A stretch of DNA of 64,000 nt, taken from NCBI RefSeq assembly GCF_010500845.1, contig NZ_JAAAMI010000010.1:1-64000 (forward strand), in the 5' to 3' direction. Below are positions 1-7,703 of this stretch, piece after piece (the stretch's first letter is position 1; each line of letters begins with the position of its first letter). Below the pieces are notes generated by a model. It had not been told where the DNA came from. It made no database searches and saw only the letters and a program-made list of their open reading frames with translations. The stretch comes from Flagellimonas sediminis. GTDB taxonomy: Bacteria; Bacteroidota; Bacteroidia; Flavobacteriales; Flavobacteriaceae. Made by a program: the position numbers and the translations under genes.

Positions 1-841
1 CGTCGATACTAAAGGTCCCATTTACCGCGATCTCATCCCCTTCTTGCAGACCCTCCTTGACAATGAAACCATTTCCCAACGATGGTCCCAAGGTGACATC
101 GCGCAACACAAAATTCACCCCATTGGACGTGGTATTCTTGATGTATACCACAGAACGTTCCCCGGTCCACATCACTGCCGACTTAGGAATGGTTATCGCT
201 TCTGATGCAATGGGCTGTTTTGCTTTCACGGTTCCGGAAGCGAACATTTCCGGCTTTAACCTTAAACCGGCGTTCCCGATCTCGATTCTGGCCTTGGCAA
301 CCCTAGTCATGGGATTGATCACCGGGTCGATATAGGAAATCCTGCCTTTAAAATTTTCGCCCGGGAGGGAGGGTATGGTAAAGACCACTTCGTCGCCTTT
401 CCTTACCCAGGGCATGTCGGACTCATAAATATCGAACAATACCCAAACGCTGTTCAGGTTGGCAATTTGATATAATGCCTTGCCCTTGTTGACATAGTCG
501 CCAAGGTTTACCATTTTTTCGGTAACGTAGCCTGAAACATCGGCATGTATCGGCAATTCCTCCTTAACGGTCCCGGATTGAAGTATCTGTGCGATTTGGT
601 TGTCGGAAAGCTTCCAGTTTTTTAATTTTTCCTTGGCGGCATTAAAAAACTGCGGTTGGGTGTCCGCCACCTTTCTTGCTTCAAAAAGTTCCTCTTGTGC
701 AGTGACCAGGTCAGGGGAATAAATATAGGCGATGATCTGCCCCTGCTTGATGTACTCCCCTGTAAAATTGACCATTAGCCGTTCCACCCTCCCGGGAATA
801 TGGGAAGATTGGGAATAGATCGATCGTTCATCCGCTTCCAC
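1..841 (-). pseudogene. CusB/CzcB-like efflux adaptor, 5'-truncated; also runs off the window
   Basis: An uninterrupted frame of about 280 codons runs from position 841 off the left edge. The translation has typical RND membrane-fusion-protein features: SSHIPGRVERL, then a lipoyl half-motif (GEYIKQGQIIAYIYSPDL), a helical hairpin, GYVTEKMVNLGDYVNKG and the beta-barrel segment NPMTRVAKARIEIGN. Intact relatives start with a signal peptide or lipobox and about 100 further residues. Here the frame hits TGA at 845-847, directly beside remains of an arsR gene. A GTG at 839-841 could start a truncated product, but it would lack an export signal. I read it as a deletion-fusion remnant. The true 3' end lies outside the window. 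Confidence 0.8.
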
Positions 842-1055
842 CGCTCATTTCAAGTATATCGGCAAAATCACAGGGACAAAGCTCACCTTCCTCGTTCAAC
901 CAGAAAAGTATCTTTAACCGAGTTTCGTTACCGGCCAGGGCTAGCACTTTGCTGATTTCGACAATTGTCTCTGAGTTTGTTCCCAAGGTTTCGCGACAAC
1001 GTATTAGCTGCTTTTGGTCGGCCTCGTCGCGTGCTCAACTTAATTCAAGTGCCAT
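828..1055 (-). pseudogene. ArsR/SmtB-family metalloregulator remnant
   Basis: From ATG 1053-1055 the frame reads MALELS, then a TGA stop as codon 7 (1035-1037), then continues open with ALAGNETRLKILFWLNEEG and ELCPCDFADILEMS. This is the N-terminal half of an ArsR winged helix, including the ELCxCD metal-site motif. Relatives carry a cysteine just after the first serine, so the TGA may be a TGC-to-TGA change. After ILEMS the homology stops and the sequence becomes CusB coding. The arsR frame ends at TGA 828-830. Two independent lesions (a nonsense codon and loss of the C-terminal half) make it a pseudogene. Confidence 0.8.
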
Positions 1056-1079
1056 AGTATTGTTTTTGAAAAAAATATA

Positions 1080-1105
1080 ATTATTTAAGCAAATACTAAA
1101 ATAAT
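1080..1105. promoter_or_regulatory. ArsR-type operator upstream of the arsR remnant
   Basis: An imperfect dyad has arms ATTATTTAAG and CTAAAATAAT (one mismatch) around CAAATA. It lies about 25 bp upstream of the arsR remnant start. AT-rich dyads of this size are typical ArsR/SmtB operators, so it probably autoregulated the lost operon. The function is inferred from position and symmetry only. Confidence 0.5.
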
Positions 1106-1193
1106 ATTCTCCACCATTGCTCTTCCAAAATTACACTTTACTTAAATACATTCTACCCGATATTAAATCAAAGTAGCTATGTAAAATATTTTA

Positions 1194-2408
1194 TTAAAAA
1201 TAGGTGCTGAATCCAAAATACCATGTGGCCGTTCTTGAGGCAGGATTGTTGAGAATATCCTGTTGCCACTGGTATCTGTAGTTGATCCTTAGAACGGTCT
1301 GTGGTGCGGGCCTAAAGCTTATTGCAGGTGTAATTGCGAATAAATCATCCCCAACATTCGTATTGGTCTGGGCAAACCTGCCAATGTTGTAGTCCACATA
1401 ATCCGTTCTGAGCGACAGGTTGAGTACGGCATTTTCCCAGTCCAATACTTCGGTCTTTAGTACCGGTTGGACAATATCCACAAAAAAACCAACTTGCCGA
1501 TCACCAAACTGCTGGGTAAAAGTGTCCGGAACATCGACCCATATGTAGGCCATTTCACCGATAAACCTTGTCCCCGTTTTTTTAATGGCAGTATTTAAAT
1601 CCAGGGCAAGAACATCTACCCTCCCTGATTGTGTATCAACCTGAAGCCCGTCAACTTCTTTCCTATTGTAGGCCCCACCCATATAAGAAATGCCCAATTC
1701 CCCTAATTTTCTATGCTTAATGGCCAACTTTCCATTGAGGAGCGCATTTCCGCTAAAATTCTCCTCGAATCGCGAGGAATTCTCCTTGACCGAAGCCAAA
1801 AATGTTCTTTCTCCCTCTTTATCTATAATGCTTGTATCAAAGCCATTGGTGAGGTATGCTTCATAGCCCAAGGTCCAAGCTTCCTTATATGCCTTTCCAT
1901 ATATCCCAAATCCGGCATTGGAGAAAGTGGCGGGCAACAAATTGGTGCTGACATCTGGCCGCTCGACAAACTCCCATTTTGGTCCGTCGTGATTTTGATT
2001 AAAGGAACCTATTGGATTCAGTACGATGCCTCCCCTAAGGTTCAACAAGGGGTGCAAAGCAATGTCCATGGAGGCGAATTCAATAGCAATTTCCTCTGTC
2101 CCGTTTTCAAATTCCAATTCGGTCAAAAACTTAATGCGCTTTGAAATAGAAGCCGAGACAAAAAGGGTCAATCTTCGGGCCTGAAAAGAAAGCCCCTCGG
2201 ACAATCCGTCCTCAATACTGTAGATTGAGTTCGCCTCTAGATAACCGCCCAGATTGACTGGAAATTTATCGAAAGTTAGAAAAGGACGGTCATAAACCGC
2301 ATCCATATTCATCGATTCCTTAATACTGTCCCTGTCGCTAGTTTGCGAGCTAAGGGTTAAAACGTAAATGTTCATTAAAGCAAGGGCTGCATATATTTTA
2401 CGAACCAT
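1194..2408 (-). CDS. Outer-membrane porin (phosphate-selective porin O/P-like)
   Basis: The protein has about 404 residues, a signal peptide (MVRKIYAALALMNIYVLTLSSQ) and then alternating beta-strand sequence ending in aromatic GFSTYF, as in outer-membrane barrels. The region with GGIVLNPIGSFNQNHDG and TNLLPATFSNAGFGIYG resembles the porin O/P family. I start at ATG 2406-2408 because this gives a clean signal peptide; the longer frame to 2444 would put 12 hydrophilic residues before it. The start overlaps the 3' end of the Rieske gene by 11 bp, so translation is probably coupled. It is the last gene of a three-gene operon with the di-heme cytochrome and Rieske protein. The substrate is unknown; oxyanions are a possibility. 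Confidence 0.75.
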   Translation of the reverse strand: MVRKIYAALALMNIYVLTLSSQTSDRDSIKESMNMDAVYDRPFLTFDKFPVNLGGYLEANSIYSIEDGLSEGLSFQARRLTLFVSASISKRIKFLTELEFENGTEEIAIEFASMDIALHPLLNLRGGIVLNPIGSFNQNHDGPKWEFVERPDVSTNLLPATFSNAGFGIYGKAYKEAWTLGYEAYLTNGFDTSIIDKEGERTFLASVKENSSRFEENFSGNALLNGKLAIKHRKLGELGISYMGGAYNRKEVDGLQVDTQSGRVDVLALDLNTAIKKTGTRFIGEMAYIWVDVPDTFTQQFGDRQVGFFVDIVQPVLKTEVLDWENAVLNLSLRTDYVDYNIGRFAQTNTNVGDDLFAITPAISFRPAPQTVLRINYRYQWQQDILNNPASRTATWYFGFSTYF

Positions 2409-2838
2409 GCACATAGATATTTTCATTATCGGCGGTTGTTTCAAATGATTTTAGGTTTTCTTCGGCCGGCCCTTCTAAAACCCTGCCTGAACGGTCGAAC
2501 TCACTGCCATGACATGGACAGTTGAATATGCCGCCGCCAATGTTGAGTTCACAGCCCCTATGGGTACATTGCATCAAACTGGCCAGATAATTACTGTTTT
2601 GTGTTTTGAATATTCCGATGGGGTATCGCATGGAATCGCTCTGGATGACCACAAAATCACGTTCAATCTGCTTTCCCCCTTTCACCTGTTGAAACTCCCC
2701 CTTTGAAACTCGTAGCACTCCCCCTTCTTCAACGAAGGATGCATAATACAGGCCTGCGCAACTACCGAGTAAAGCGGAGGAAGCTGGCAGGACTGCTATC
2801 AGATATCCAAATTGTTTAATAAAATCTTTTCTATGCAC
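2398..2838 (-). CDS. Rieske [2Fe-2S] lipoprotein
   Basis: This 146-residue protein carries both Rieske boxes: CTHRGC at 91-96 and CPCHGS at 107-112. They supply two Cys and two His cluster ligands plus the disulfide cysteines. The N-terminus has RKDFIKQFG followed by a hydrophobic stretch and a lipobox-like LLGSC (Cys27), so it is probably exported and membrane-anchored. It lies one base after the stop of the di-heme cytochrome and overlaps the porin. Context suggests periplasmic electron transfer linked to the cytochrome. It is too short to be a bc1-complex Rieske subunit, and no cytochrome b is nearby. Confidence 0.85.
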   Translation of the reverse strand: MHRKDFIKQFGYLIAVLPASSALLGSCAGLYYASFVEEGGVLRVSKGEFQQVKGGKQIERDFVVIQSDSMRYPIGIFKTQNSNYLASLMQCTHRGCELNIGGGIFNCPCHGSEFDRSGRVLEGPAEENLKSFETTADNENIYVHGS

Positions 2839-3909
2839 TTATAGGGAATTAATGAATTTTATCAGTTGTGATTTTTCTTTTGGGGTCAGGGACAAATACT
2901 GGGCTTTTGAATTATCGGCCTCACCGCCGTGCAATTCAATGGCCTCCTCAATACTCGAAGCCCTTCCATCATGTAACAACAAATCCGAGTAGGGATGAAA
3001 TTCCTTAAAGGATAACGATTCAATTGGGGAAAATCCTGTGGTCAACGTGGGTGTGTGACAGACAGCACATTGTACCGATTCAAAGAGTTCTTTTCCAGCA
3101 ATGACATCGGGGTCTGTTTGATTTCTGGGAATTGGTGCTTTTAAGGTTTTAAGGTAGAAAACGACATCGTTCAAGGTTTGGGTACTAATTTCAAGATCCT
3201 CTTCAAGTCCACTGAACGGGTCAATGGGGTCATAAAGAGATGTAATCCCTATGTCCTGGTTATATGCGCTGACGCTTTGGTGCAACAAATCATAACTACC
3301 CGCTTTCTTTCCAAACCTGAAGATATAATTGTTGCCCTGGGGAACACTATTATTCCGAATCTTGGTGAATTCAGGAGGAATATTGTAGTGAGGTCTTCCA
3401 CTAATACCGTCTTGATTTGCATCAGAAGGGTCTGCGAGAGCCAAAATATTCGCGTCAGGGACAGCATCCAACAAACCCAATCCCGTTACCGCCGGAGCGA
3501 CCAAAATGGAAAATGGGAAGCCTTCAGGCACGGTCTCCGGTTCAAAACCCGGTATGGCTTTATTTTGAATTTGGTTCCTGCCATCACCGAAGGATAACAT
3601 CGAGGGTAAGTTCAAGTCATTGTTACCGAATCTGATTAGTTGATTGAAAGGATGACCCTTGCCATCCCCTGAATGGCAACTTGCACAGCTGGTGCCAACA
3701 AACAAGGGGCCAAGACCTTTTTCAACCGTGAAAACATCATCGTTAAAAGCTATATCCCCTGCTAAAAACAGTTGTTGCTCGCTTAAGGACAATCCGTCCA
3801 ATGGCCCGTCCAACAGCTCAAATTCCATAGGTTCTTCCGGACCCAAATTTTCACAGCCAAATAGAGCGATTAAAGACAGGCCAATAAAGAAATGAATGAT
3901 TTTAGACAT
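2839..3909 (-). CDS. Di-heme c-type cytochrome lipoprotein (DHOR/DUF1111-like)
   Basis: The protein has 356 residues, a lipoprotein signal (ALFGC, Cys19) and two heme c sites, CASCH at 75-79 and CAVCH at 281-285. The layout, an N-terminal heme domain with long loops and a C-terminal heme domain with HDGRASSIEEAIELHGGEA, matches the di-heme oxidoreductase (thiol oxidoreductase, DUF1111) family distantly related to MauG/CcpA peroxidases. In other bacteria relatives occur in iron-uptake clusters with imelysin, but no imelysin is seen here. It is first in the operon with Rieske and porin genes and is preceded by a perfect dyad at 3945-3960. Confidence 0.85.
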   Translation of the reverse strand: MSKIIHFFIGLSLIALFGCENLGPEEPMEFELLDGPLDGLSLSEQQLFLAGDIAFNDDVFTVEKGLGPLFVGTSCASCHSGDGKGHPFNQLIRFGNNDLNLPSMLSFGDGRNQIQNKAIPGFEPETVPEGFPFSILVAPAVTGLGLLDAVPDANILALADPSDANQDGISGRPHYNIPPEFTKIRNNSVPQGNNYIFRFGKKAGSYDLLHQSVSAYNQDIGITSLYDPIDPFSGLEEDLEISTQTLNDVVFYLKTLKAPIPRNQTDPDVIAGKELFESVQCAVCHTPTLTTGFSPIESLSFKEFHPYSDLLLHDGRASSIEEAIELHGGEADNSKAQYLSLTPKEKSQLIKFINSL

Positions 3910-3944
3910 TACTATAATGATATTTATTCCAAATAAAATATATT

Positions 3945-3960
3945 TTTAGATAAGTCTAAA
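3945..3960. promoter_or_regulatory. Perfect dyad TTTAGA-TAAG-TCTAAA upstream of the cytochrome operon
   Basis: Six-base perfect arms with a 4-bp centre lie 36 bp upstream of the di-heme cytochrome start. Size and base pattern resemble DtxR/MntR-family operators (TTTAG...CTAAA), which would suggest iron or manganese control. Regulator identity is inferred; no DtxR gene is in the window. Confidence 0.45.
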
Positions 3961-4094
3961 TATAGATGTAAAATTCTTCAATAAAGAAGTGGTTAAACCT
4001 TAAAGGGTTTGTTGATTTAATTATGAAAATCCCGTACTGTGGGAAATGTCGGTTGGCCAGAATGAAAATTTATATTTCGATATTTACTATGGGC

Positions 4095-4231
4095 TTATGC
4101 CCACTTCATCCGCTGCAACCGCACCGCATTAAAAATCGCCAATAACGCCACGCCCACATCCGCAAAGACTGCTTCCCACATGGTAGCCAATCCACCTGCG
4201 CCCAGAATGAGCACGATAATTTCGCATAGTA
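4095..4231 (-). pseudogene. C-terminal remnant of a P1B-2 metal ATPase
   Basis: On the minus strand about 45 codons ending at TAA 4095-4097 read IIVLILGAGGLATMWEAVF, then ADVGVALLAIFNAVRLQ and RMKW. This is the last transmembrane region of a Zn/Cd/Pb P1B-2 ATPase and closely parallels the C-terminus of the intact gene at 12811-14769. Homology stops at about 4231 and nothing upstream resembles the rest of an ATPase. It is a relic of a deleted or recombined copy. Confidence 0.85.
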
Positions 4232-4274
4232 AGCTATACCTAATATTTACTAGAGTATCACATAGGTAGAAAAG

Positions 4275-5117
4275 CTACTTAACTATCAGCAGTGGGGCCT
4301 TGGAGGCATACAGCATTTTTTTTCTTAGCCCCTTTTTGAAAAGTGCCTCAAAAAATCCGTGTTCCCTGTAAAGCAAAACCAATAGGTCTATTGGGGTTTC
4401 AGTCAAAAATTCATCGATACCCTCTTCGGGTTTGTCTTCCTCGATAACTGTAAAGAACCATTGCTTAGGTACAAGAAGTTTGCCAAATCTTTCACGAATA
4501 AATGCTTTCTCCGGCACTCTTTCCTGTTTGTCCGCTATATGTACAAAGTGCAACTGTGCATTATAGTTTTGCAATAATCTGGACAATATTTCAAAATCTA
4601 TTCTATTATCCATACTATCCGTATCCACTGCGACCCCGATACGCTTATATGCAGTATAGCTGGCATCTTCAGGTACGGCCAGTACTGGACAAGGCGCCTT
4701 TTGTGTCACCTTTTCGGTAACGGTTCCAATAAAAATTTCATCAAATCCCGAAGCCGTGCCCTTGGTACCCATAACGACAAGACTGGTATTCATTTCCTTA
4801 GCCAGGCCAGAAATCACATCGACCGTTGCCCCGAAACCGACAATTGCTTGAAATTCCAACTTGTCCAGTTCAGGAAAGCCTCTTAGAAACTTATCCAATT
4901 TTTCTTTATTGAGTTTTTCTTGTGATGCTGTGGTATCTGTTACATTGTGTGCCATAGTTGCCATCCCGATGGGCGTACCGGATGGATATGCCACTGAATA
5001 GGCGTGGACAAAAACCAGTTTTGATTTCAATTTTTGTGCTAGCCCAATTGCGTAGCTCACCGCATTTTCTGAAACCTGTGTGAAATCTACGGGTATTAAA
5101 ATTCCTTTATCTTTCAT
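4275..5117 (-). CDS. Tandem-domain universal stress protein
   Basis: This 280-residue protein has two UspA-type domains. The first (about 1-148) begins GILIPVDFTQVSENAVSYA and ends with VVMGTKGTASG and a TEKVTQKAPCPVLAVPE segment typical of nucleotide-binding Usp proteins. The second (about 155-280) is more divergent and ends APLLIVK. Two-domain Usp proteins of this length are common in Bacteroidetes, often next to ion transporters. It is the most downstream intact gene of the metal-transport run and follows a small membrane protein. The role is probably stress adaptation in the cytoplasm; no specific ligand can be named. Confidence 0.88.
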   Translation of the reverse strand: MKDKGILIPVDFTQVSENAVSYAIGLAQKLKSKLVFVHAYSVAYPSGTPIGMATMAHNVTDTTASQEKLNKEKLDKFLRGFPELDKLEFQAIVGFGATVDVISGLAKEMNTSLVVMGTKGTASGFDEIFIGTVTEKVTQKAPCPVLAVPEDASYTAYKRIGVAVDTDSMDNRIDFEILSRLLQNYNAQLHFVHIADKQERVPEKAFIRERFGKLLVPKQWFFTVIEEDKPEEGIDEFLTETPIDLLVLLYREHGFFEALFKKGLRKKMLYASKAPLLIVK

Positions 5118-5173
5118 ATCATTTTGTTTTTATTGATTTGACTTCATTAATCTTTCTTTTTAGGTTTAATTAT

Positions 5174-5356
5174 TCAATTGAAAAGCAGGTAAAAACCATA
5201 TAGAATGGCATCTAAAAAGGCAATTGTCAGCACCGCAAGGAACATTGCCACAAAAACCAACAAGCAATACCCTTTCTCCTTTCTGGTTCTTACTTTCCTG
5301 TTTATTGAATTCCCCTTTTTTTCCTCTAGTCTCCGCTTTCTTCTTTCCCGTGACAT
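5174..5356 (-). CDS. Small single-pass membrane protein, unknown function
   Basis: Sixty residues: a very basic N-terminal third (MSRERRKRRLEEKKG) followed by one hydrophobic helix of about 23 residues (YCLLVFVAMFLAVLTIAFLDA). The positive-inside pattern predicts an inner-membrane anchor with the N-terminus in the cytoplasm. I do not recognise a family. It sits 37 bp downstream of a 58-residue ORF and 56 bp upstream of the universal stress protein on the same strand. It was chosen as coding because of the clean membrane topology and context, not homology. Confidence 0.5.
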   Translation of the reverse strand: MSRERRKRRLEEKKGNSINRKVRTRKEKGYCLLVFVAMFLAVLTIAFLDAILYGFYLLFN

Positions 5357-5392
5357 ATTATACTGTGCTTTACTAAAATCAACGCACCAATG

Positions 5393-5569
5393 CTATCCCC
5401 TAAGGTCATAAAACCATTCTTCTGCACGTTTGATTCCCTCCGTAATGGCCTTCTCACGAGAATACCCATTCTCCTTTACCAATTCTTGTGCAATTTTGAG
5501 GGCCTTCTTCCGAACTGACGGCTGTAGGCCATCAAGTTTTGTTTTGAAATCTTCAAATGTCCAGTCCAT
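5393..5569 (-). CDS. Small helical protein A (58 aa), paralogue of the next ORF
   Basis: The ORF starts MDWTFEDFKTKLDGLQPSV and ends with AITEGIKRAEEWFYDLRG. It matches its neighbour at 5584-5757 in pattern: a K-A-x(4)-A helix, then SREKAI or SKEEAL, then GI-x(2)-AE. It resembles small uncharacterised proteins with KAIEIANALL...GYDEGKAIAIA patterns, but I cannot name a family with certainty. The two tandem copies lie 14 bp apart, between the CaCA exchanger and the small membrane protein, on the same strand. Confidence 0.6.
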   Translation of the reverse strand: MDWTFEDFKTKLDGLQPSVRKKALKIAQELVKENGYSREKAITEGIKRAEEWFYDLRG

Positions 5570-5583
5570 ATTGTATACTTTTT

Positions 5584-5757
5584 TTAGAGCTTTCGCCCTT
5601 CCATCTCTGCTTTTACAATGCCGCGTTCAAGGGCTTCCTCCTTGGAGCATTGGTTTGTCGTATAGTATTCTTTAGCATACTTTACGGCCAATTTGTGGAT
5701 GTTTTCATCCAGCATATTGAGCCTCATCGAGCAATCTTTAAAAAGTTCGTCTTTCAT
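5584..5757 (-). CDS. Small helical protein B (57 aa), paralogue of the previous ORF
   Basis: The ORF starts MKDELFKDCSMRLNMLDENI and ends KEEALERGIVKAEMEGRKL. It begins 3 bp after the stop of the CaCA exchanger, so it is probably co-transcribed and translationally coupled. Shared residues with the 5393-5569 product (Lys-x-Ala spacing, S-K/R-E, final GI..AE) point to a tandem duplication. The function is unknown; both look like short soluble helical proteins. Confidence 0.6.
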   Translation of the reverse strand: MKDELFKDCSMRLNMLDENIHKLAVKYAKEYYTTNQCSKEEALERGIVKAEMEGRKL

Positions 5758-5760
5758 CTA

Positions 5761-6759
5761 TCAAAAAAGTTTCAACACGTAAAAAACCATGACCAGTAAA
5801 TAAACTATATATGCCGCATCAAATACAAAAATCTGCCAACGAGAGAAACCGTGCAGTTCCTTGCTTTGATGCACAAATAGTGTGTAAAGCAGTGGCATAA
5901 GCCCGACAAAGGCCAGGTTGACCCAGAACAGTTCAAAGTCCTCAATGGGGGTGGTTACCAAAGCCAGCGGAAAAAATGCCACCGTCATCGTTACGGCATT
6001 GTCTGCAATAACACTGGTGGTGCCCGCTGTCACCTCGCCCCCTTTTACCACGCTCCAGGTCTTGAATATTTCCGGTGCCGTGGTCATTATGCCCGTGATG
6101 AAAAGGCCTCCCACGATTTCAGAAATATTTAGGGCAGAAACAATATTTTCGGTCGCCTTCACTATGAAAAAAGCGCCAACTGCTATCGCAAAGGCCCCGG
6201 CAATCGATAACCAGACCTGTTTTTTGTTCCATTCTACTTTTTTGCCCTTTTCCTTGCCTTTTATGATTGCGTGGGTCAAGAACGCAGCATAGGCCGCCAG
6301 CATAATCCACCCGTCCACAGGTTGCAGGCCACGCCAGGGCTTTGGCAGAGTTAAAATGGCCACAAGGGCGATAATGCCCAGATAAGGAAGGGACAGTACG
6401 GAAACCGAACGTTTGTTCAACGCCAGAATGTTTTTATCAAGATGTTCTTGATGTTCCTTGTTGTTCTTGAATTGTTTCCTGGAAGCAAAATAAGCTATGG
6501 TCACCATCAAGGGAATGGAAATAATATTGGAACCCAATAAGTTGCCCAGGCCAATATCGGAAACGTCCCGTGCCGCACTGGTTATATTGATGGCAACTTC
6601 AGGACTGGCCGTTACAAGGGCAAGAAAAGCGGCTCCAGCGGATGCGGTAAGCCCCCATTGCTTGCGGAGCAACTTTAAAGGAGTCAACAATCGATCCGCA
6701 CCCCAGTGTGCTGCCCAGGCCGCTAGGCCCAAAACGAGTACCCATGGCCATATGTTCAT
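5761..6759 (-). CDS. Sodium/calcium exchanger-family (CaCA) membrane transporter
   Basis: The protein has 332 residues and about ten hydrophobic segments. The two inverted alpha repeats of the CaCA superfamily are visible. The first is near 48-75 with FLALVTASPEVAINITSAA and GLGNLLGSNI; the second is near 220-250 with GIMTTAPEIFKTW and SVIADNAVT. Each keeps the acidic residue in the (T/S)xPE ion-binding turn. It should exchange divalent cations against Na+ or H+ across the inner membrane. The start overlaps the CDF transporter stop by 4 bp (ATGA), indicating an operon. The cation is not predictable from sequence; the setting suggests a metal-ion role. Confidence 0.85.
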   Translation of the reverse strand: MNIWPWVLVLGLAAWAAHWGADRLLTPLKLLRKQWGLTASAGAAFLALVTASPEVAINITSAARDVSDIGLGNLLGSNIISIPLMVTIAYFASRKQFKNNKEHQEHLDKNILALNKRSVSVLSLPYLGIIALVAILTLPKPWRGLQPVDGWIMLAAYAAFLTHAIIKGKEKGKKVEWNKKQVWLSIAGAFAIAVGAFFIVKATENIVSALNISEIVGGLFITGIMTTAPEIFKTWSVVKGGEVTAGTTSVIADNAVTMTVAFFPLALVTTPIEDFELFWVNLAFVGLMPLLYTLFVHQSKELHGFSRWQIFVFDAAYIVYLLVMVFYVLKLF

Positions 6760-7667
6760 AATTCTGTCATTTTAACATTTCTCTCTTTGCTAGGTTCGAT
6801 ATGGATGTGCACGTCAAGTATCTCGGAATATGACCTGAACAATCTCTCCTTTACTTTGTGTGCAATATCATGGCCCTCGGTCACAGTTAATTCCCCATCG
6901 ATCCAAATATGCATATCGATATGAAAGGCCGTTCCCATCTTTCGGGAATGGCAGCGCTCTACCCTTACCACTTCAGGAACGGCTTCGGCCAGTCGGATAA
7001 CCTCATTTCGAAATTCGGGCTCCACAGCTTCGTCCAGCAACTCCCTTACCGATGACCTAGCTATTTTATAGGCATTGAACAGAATAATGCCCGCTGCAAT
7101 GAGTGCCGCGAAATCATCCGCTATCTCAAACCCTTCGCCACCGATCAATGCTATGGAAATCCCTATAAAAGCGGCTATCGACGTAATGGCATCACTCCTA
7201 TGGTGAAATGCATCGGCCTTGACGGCCGAACTATTGATTTCATCACCTGTTTTCATGACATAGCGATACAACGCCTCTTTCGTGAGGACAACAAATACCA
7301 GTATGAAGAGTGTGAAGGGTGCAGGAGTTTTGTGGGGTACCAGAATATGGTCGATGCTGTCCCTTATGATTATACCACCTGCAATGGTTAGGGCTATGGC
7401 AATACCCACCGCCACCAGGGCCTCTATCTTACCGTGTCCGTAGGGATGGTTTTCATCCGGTGGCCTTGACGACCATCTCAACCCGGCCCATAATAGTGCG
7501 GATGTCAGCACATCCGCCCCGGATTCGATCGCATCGGCAATAAGGGCATAAGAATGCCCGAACACCCCGCCCAAACCTTTGATCAATGCCAATAATGCAC
7601 TGATCAAAATACCTACGAGGGTAGTTTTGAGTCCTATTCGGGATATGGCATTTGGATTCCTTTCCAA
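6756..7667 (-). CDS. Cation diffusion facilitator (CDF) metal/H+ antiporter
   Basis: This 303-residue CDF protein has six transmembrane helices and a cytoplasmic C-terminal domain. The metal site of helix 2 is seen in HSYALIADAIESGADV (D45, D52). HPYGHGKIEALVA is the loop after helix 3, and VKADAFHHRSDAITS carries the helix 5 HxxxD pair. The C-terminal ferredoxin-like domain ends with MHIWIDGELTVTEGHDIAH and HVHIEPS. It exports Zn2+, Fe2+, Cd2+ or Co2+ from the cytosol. The helix 2 D-x(6)-D and helix 5 H-x(3)-D arrangement is FieF/Zn-CDF-like. It overlaps the CaCA exchanger by 4 bp and follows the HMA-CDF gene by 36 bp. Confidence 0.92.
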   Translation of the reverse strand: MERNPNAISRIGLKTTLVGILISALLALIKGLGGVFGHSYALIADAIESGADVLTSALLWAGLRWSSRPPDENHPYGHGKIEALVAVGIAIALTIAGGIIIRDSIDHILVPHKTPAPFTLFILVFVVLTKEALYRYVMKTGDEINSSAVKADAFHHRSDAITSIAAFIGISIALIGGEGFEIADDFAALIAAGIILFNAYKIARSSVRELLDEAVEPEFRNEVIRLAEAVPEVVRVERCHSRKMGTAFHIDMHIWIDGELTVTEGHDIAHKVKERLFRSYSEILDVHIHIEPSKERNVKMTEL

Positions 7668-7703
7668 AATCTTTCTTTTGCTATTTCTTTTCTTCCCAAT
7701 ACG

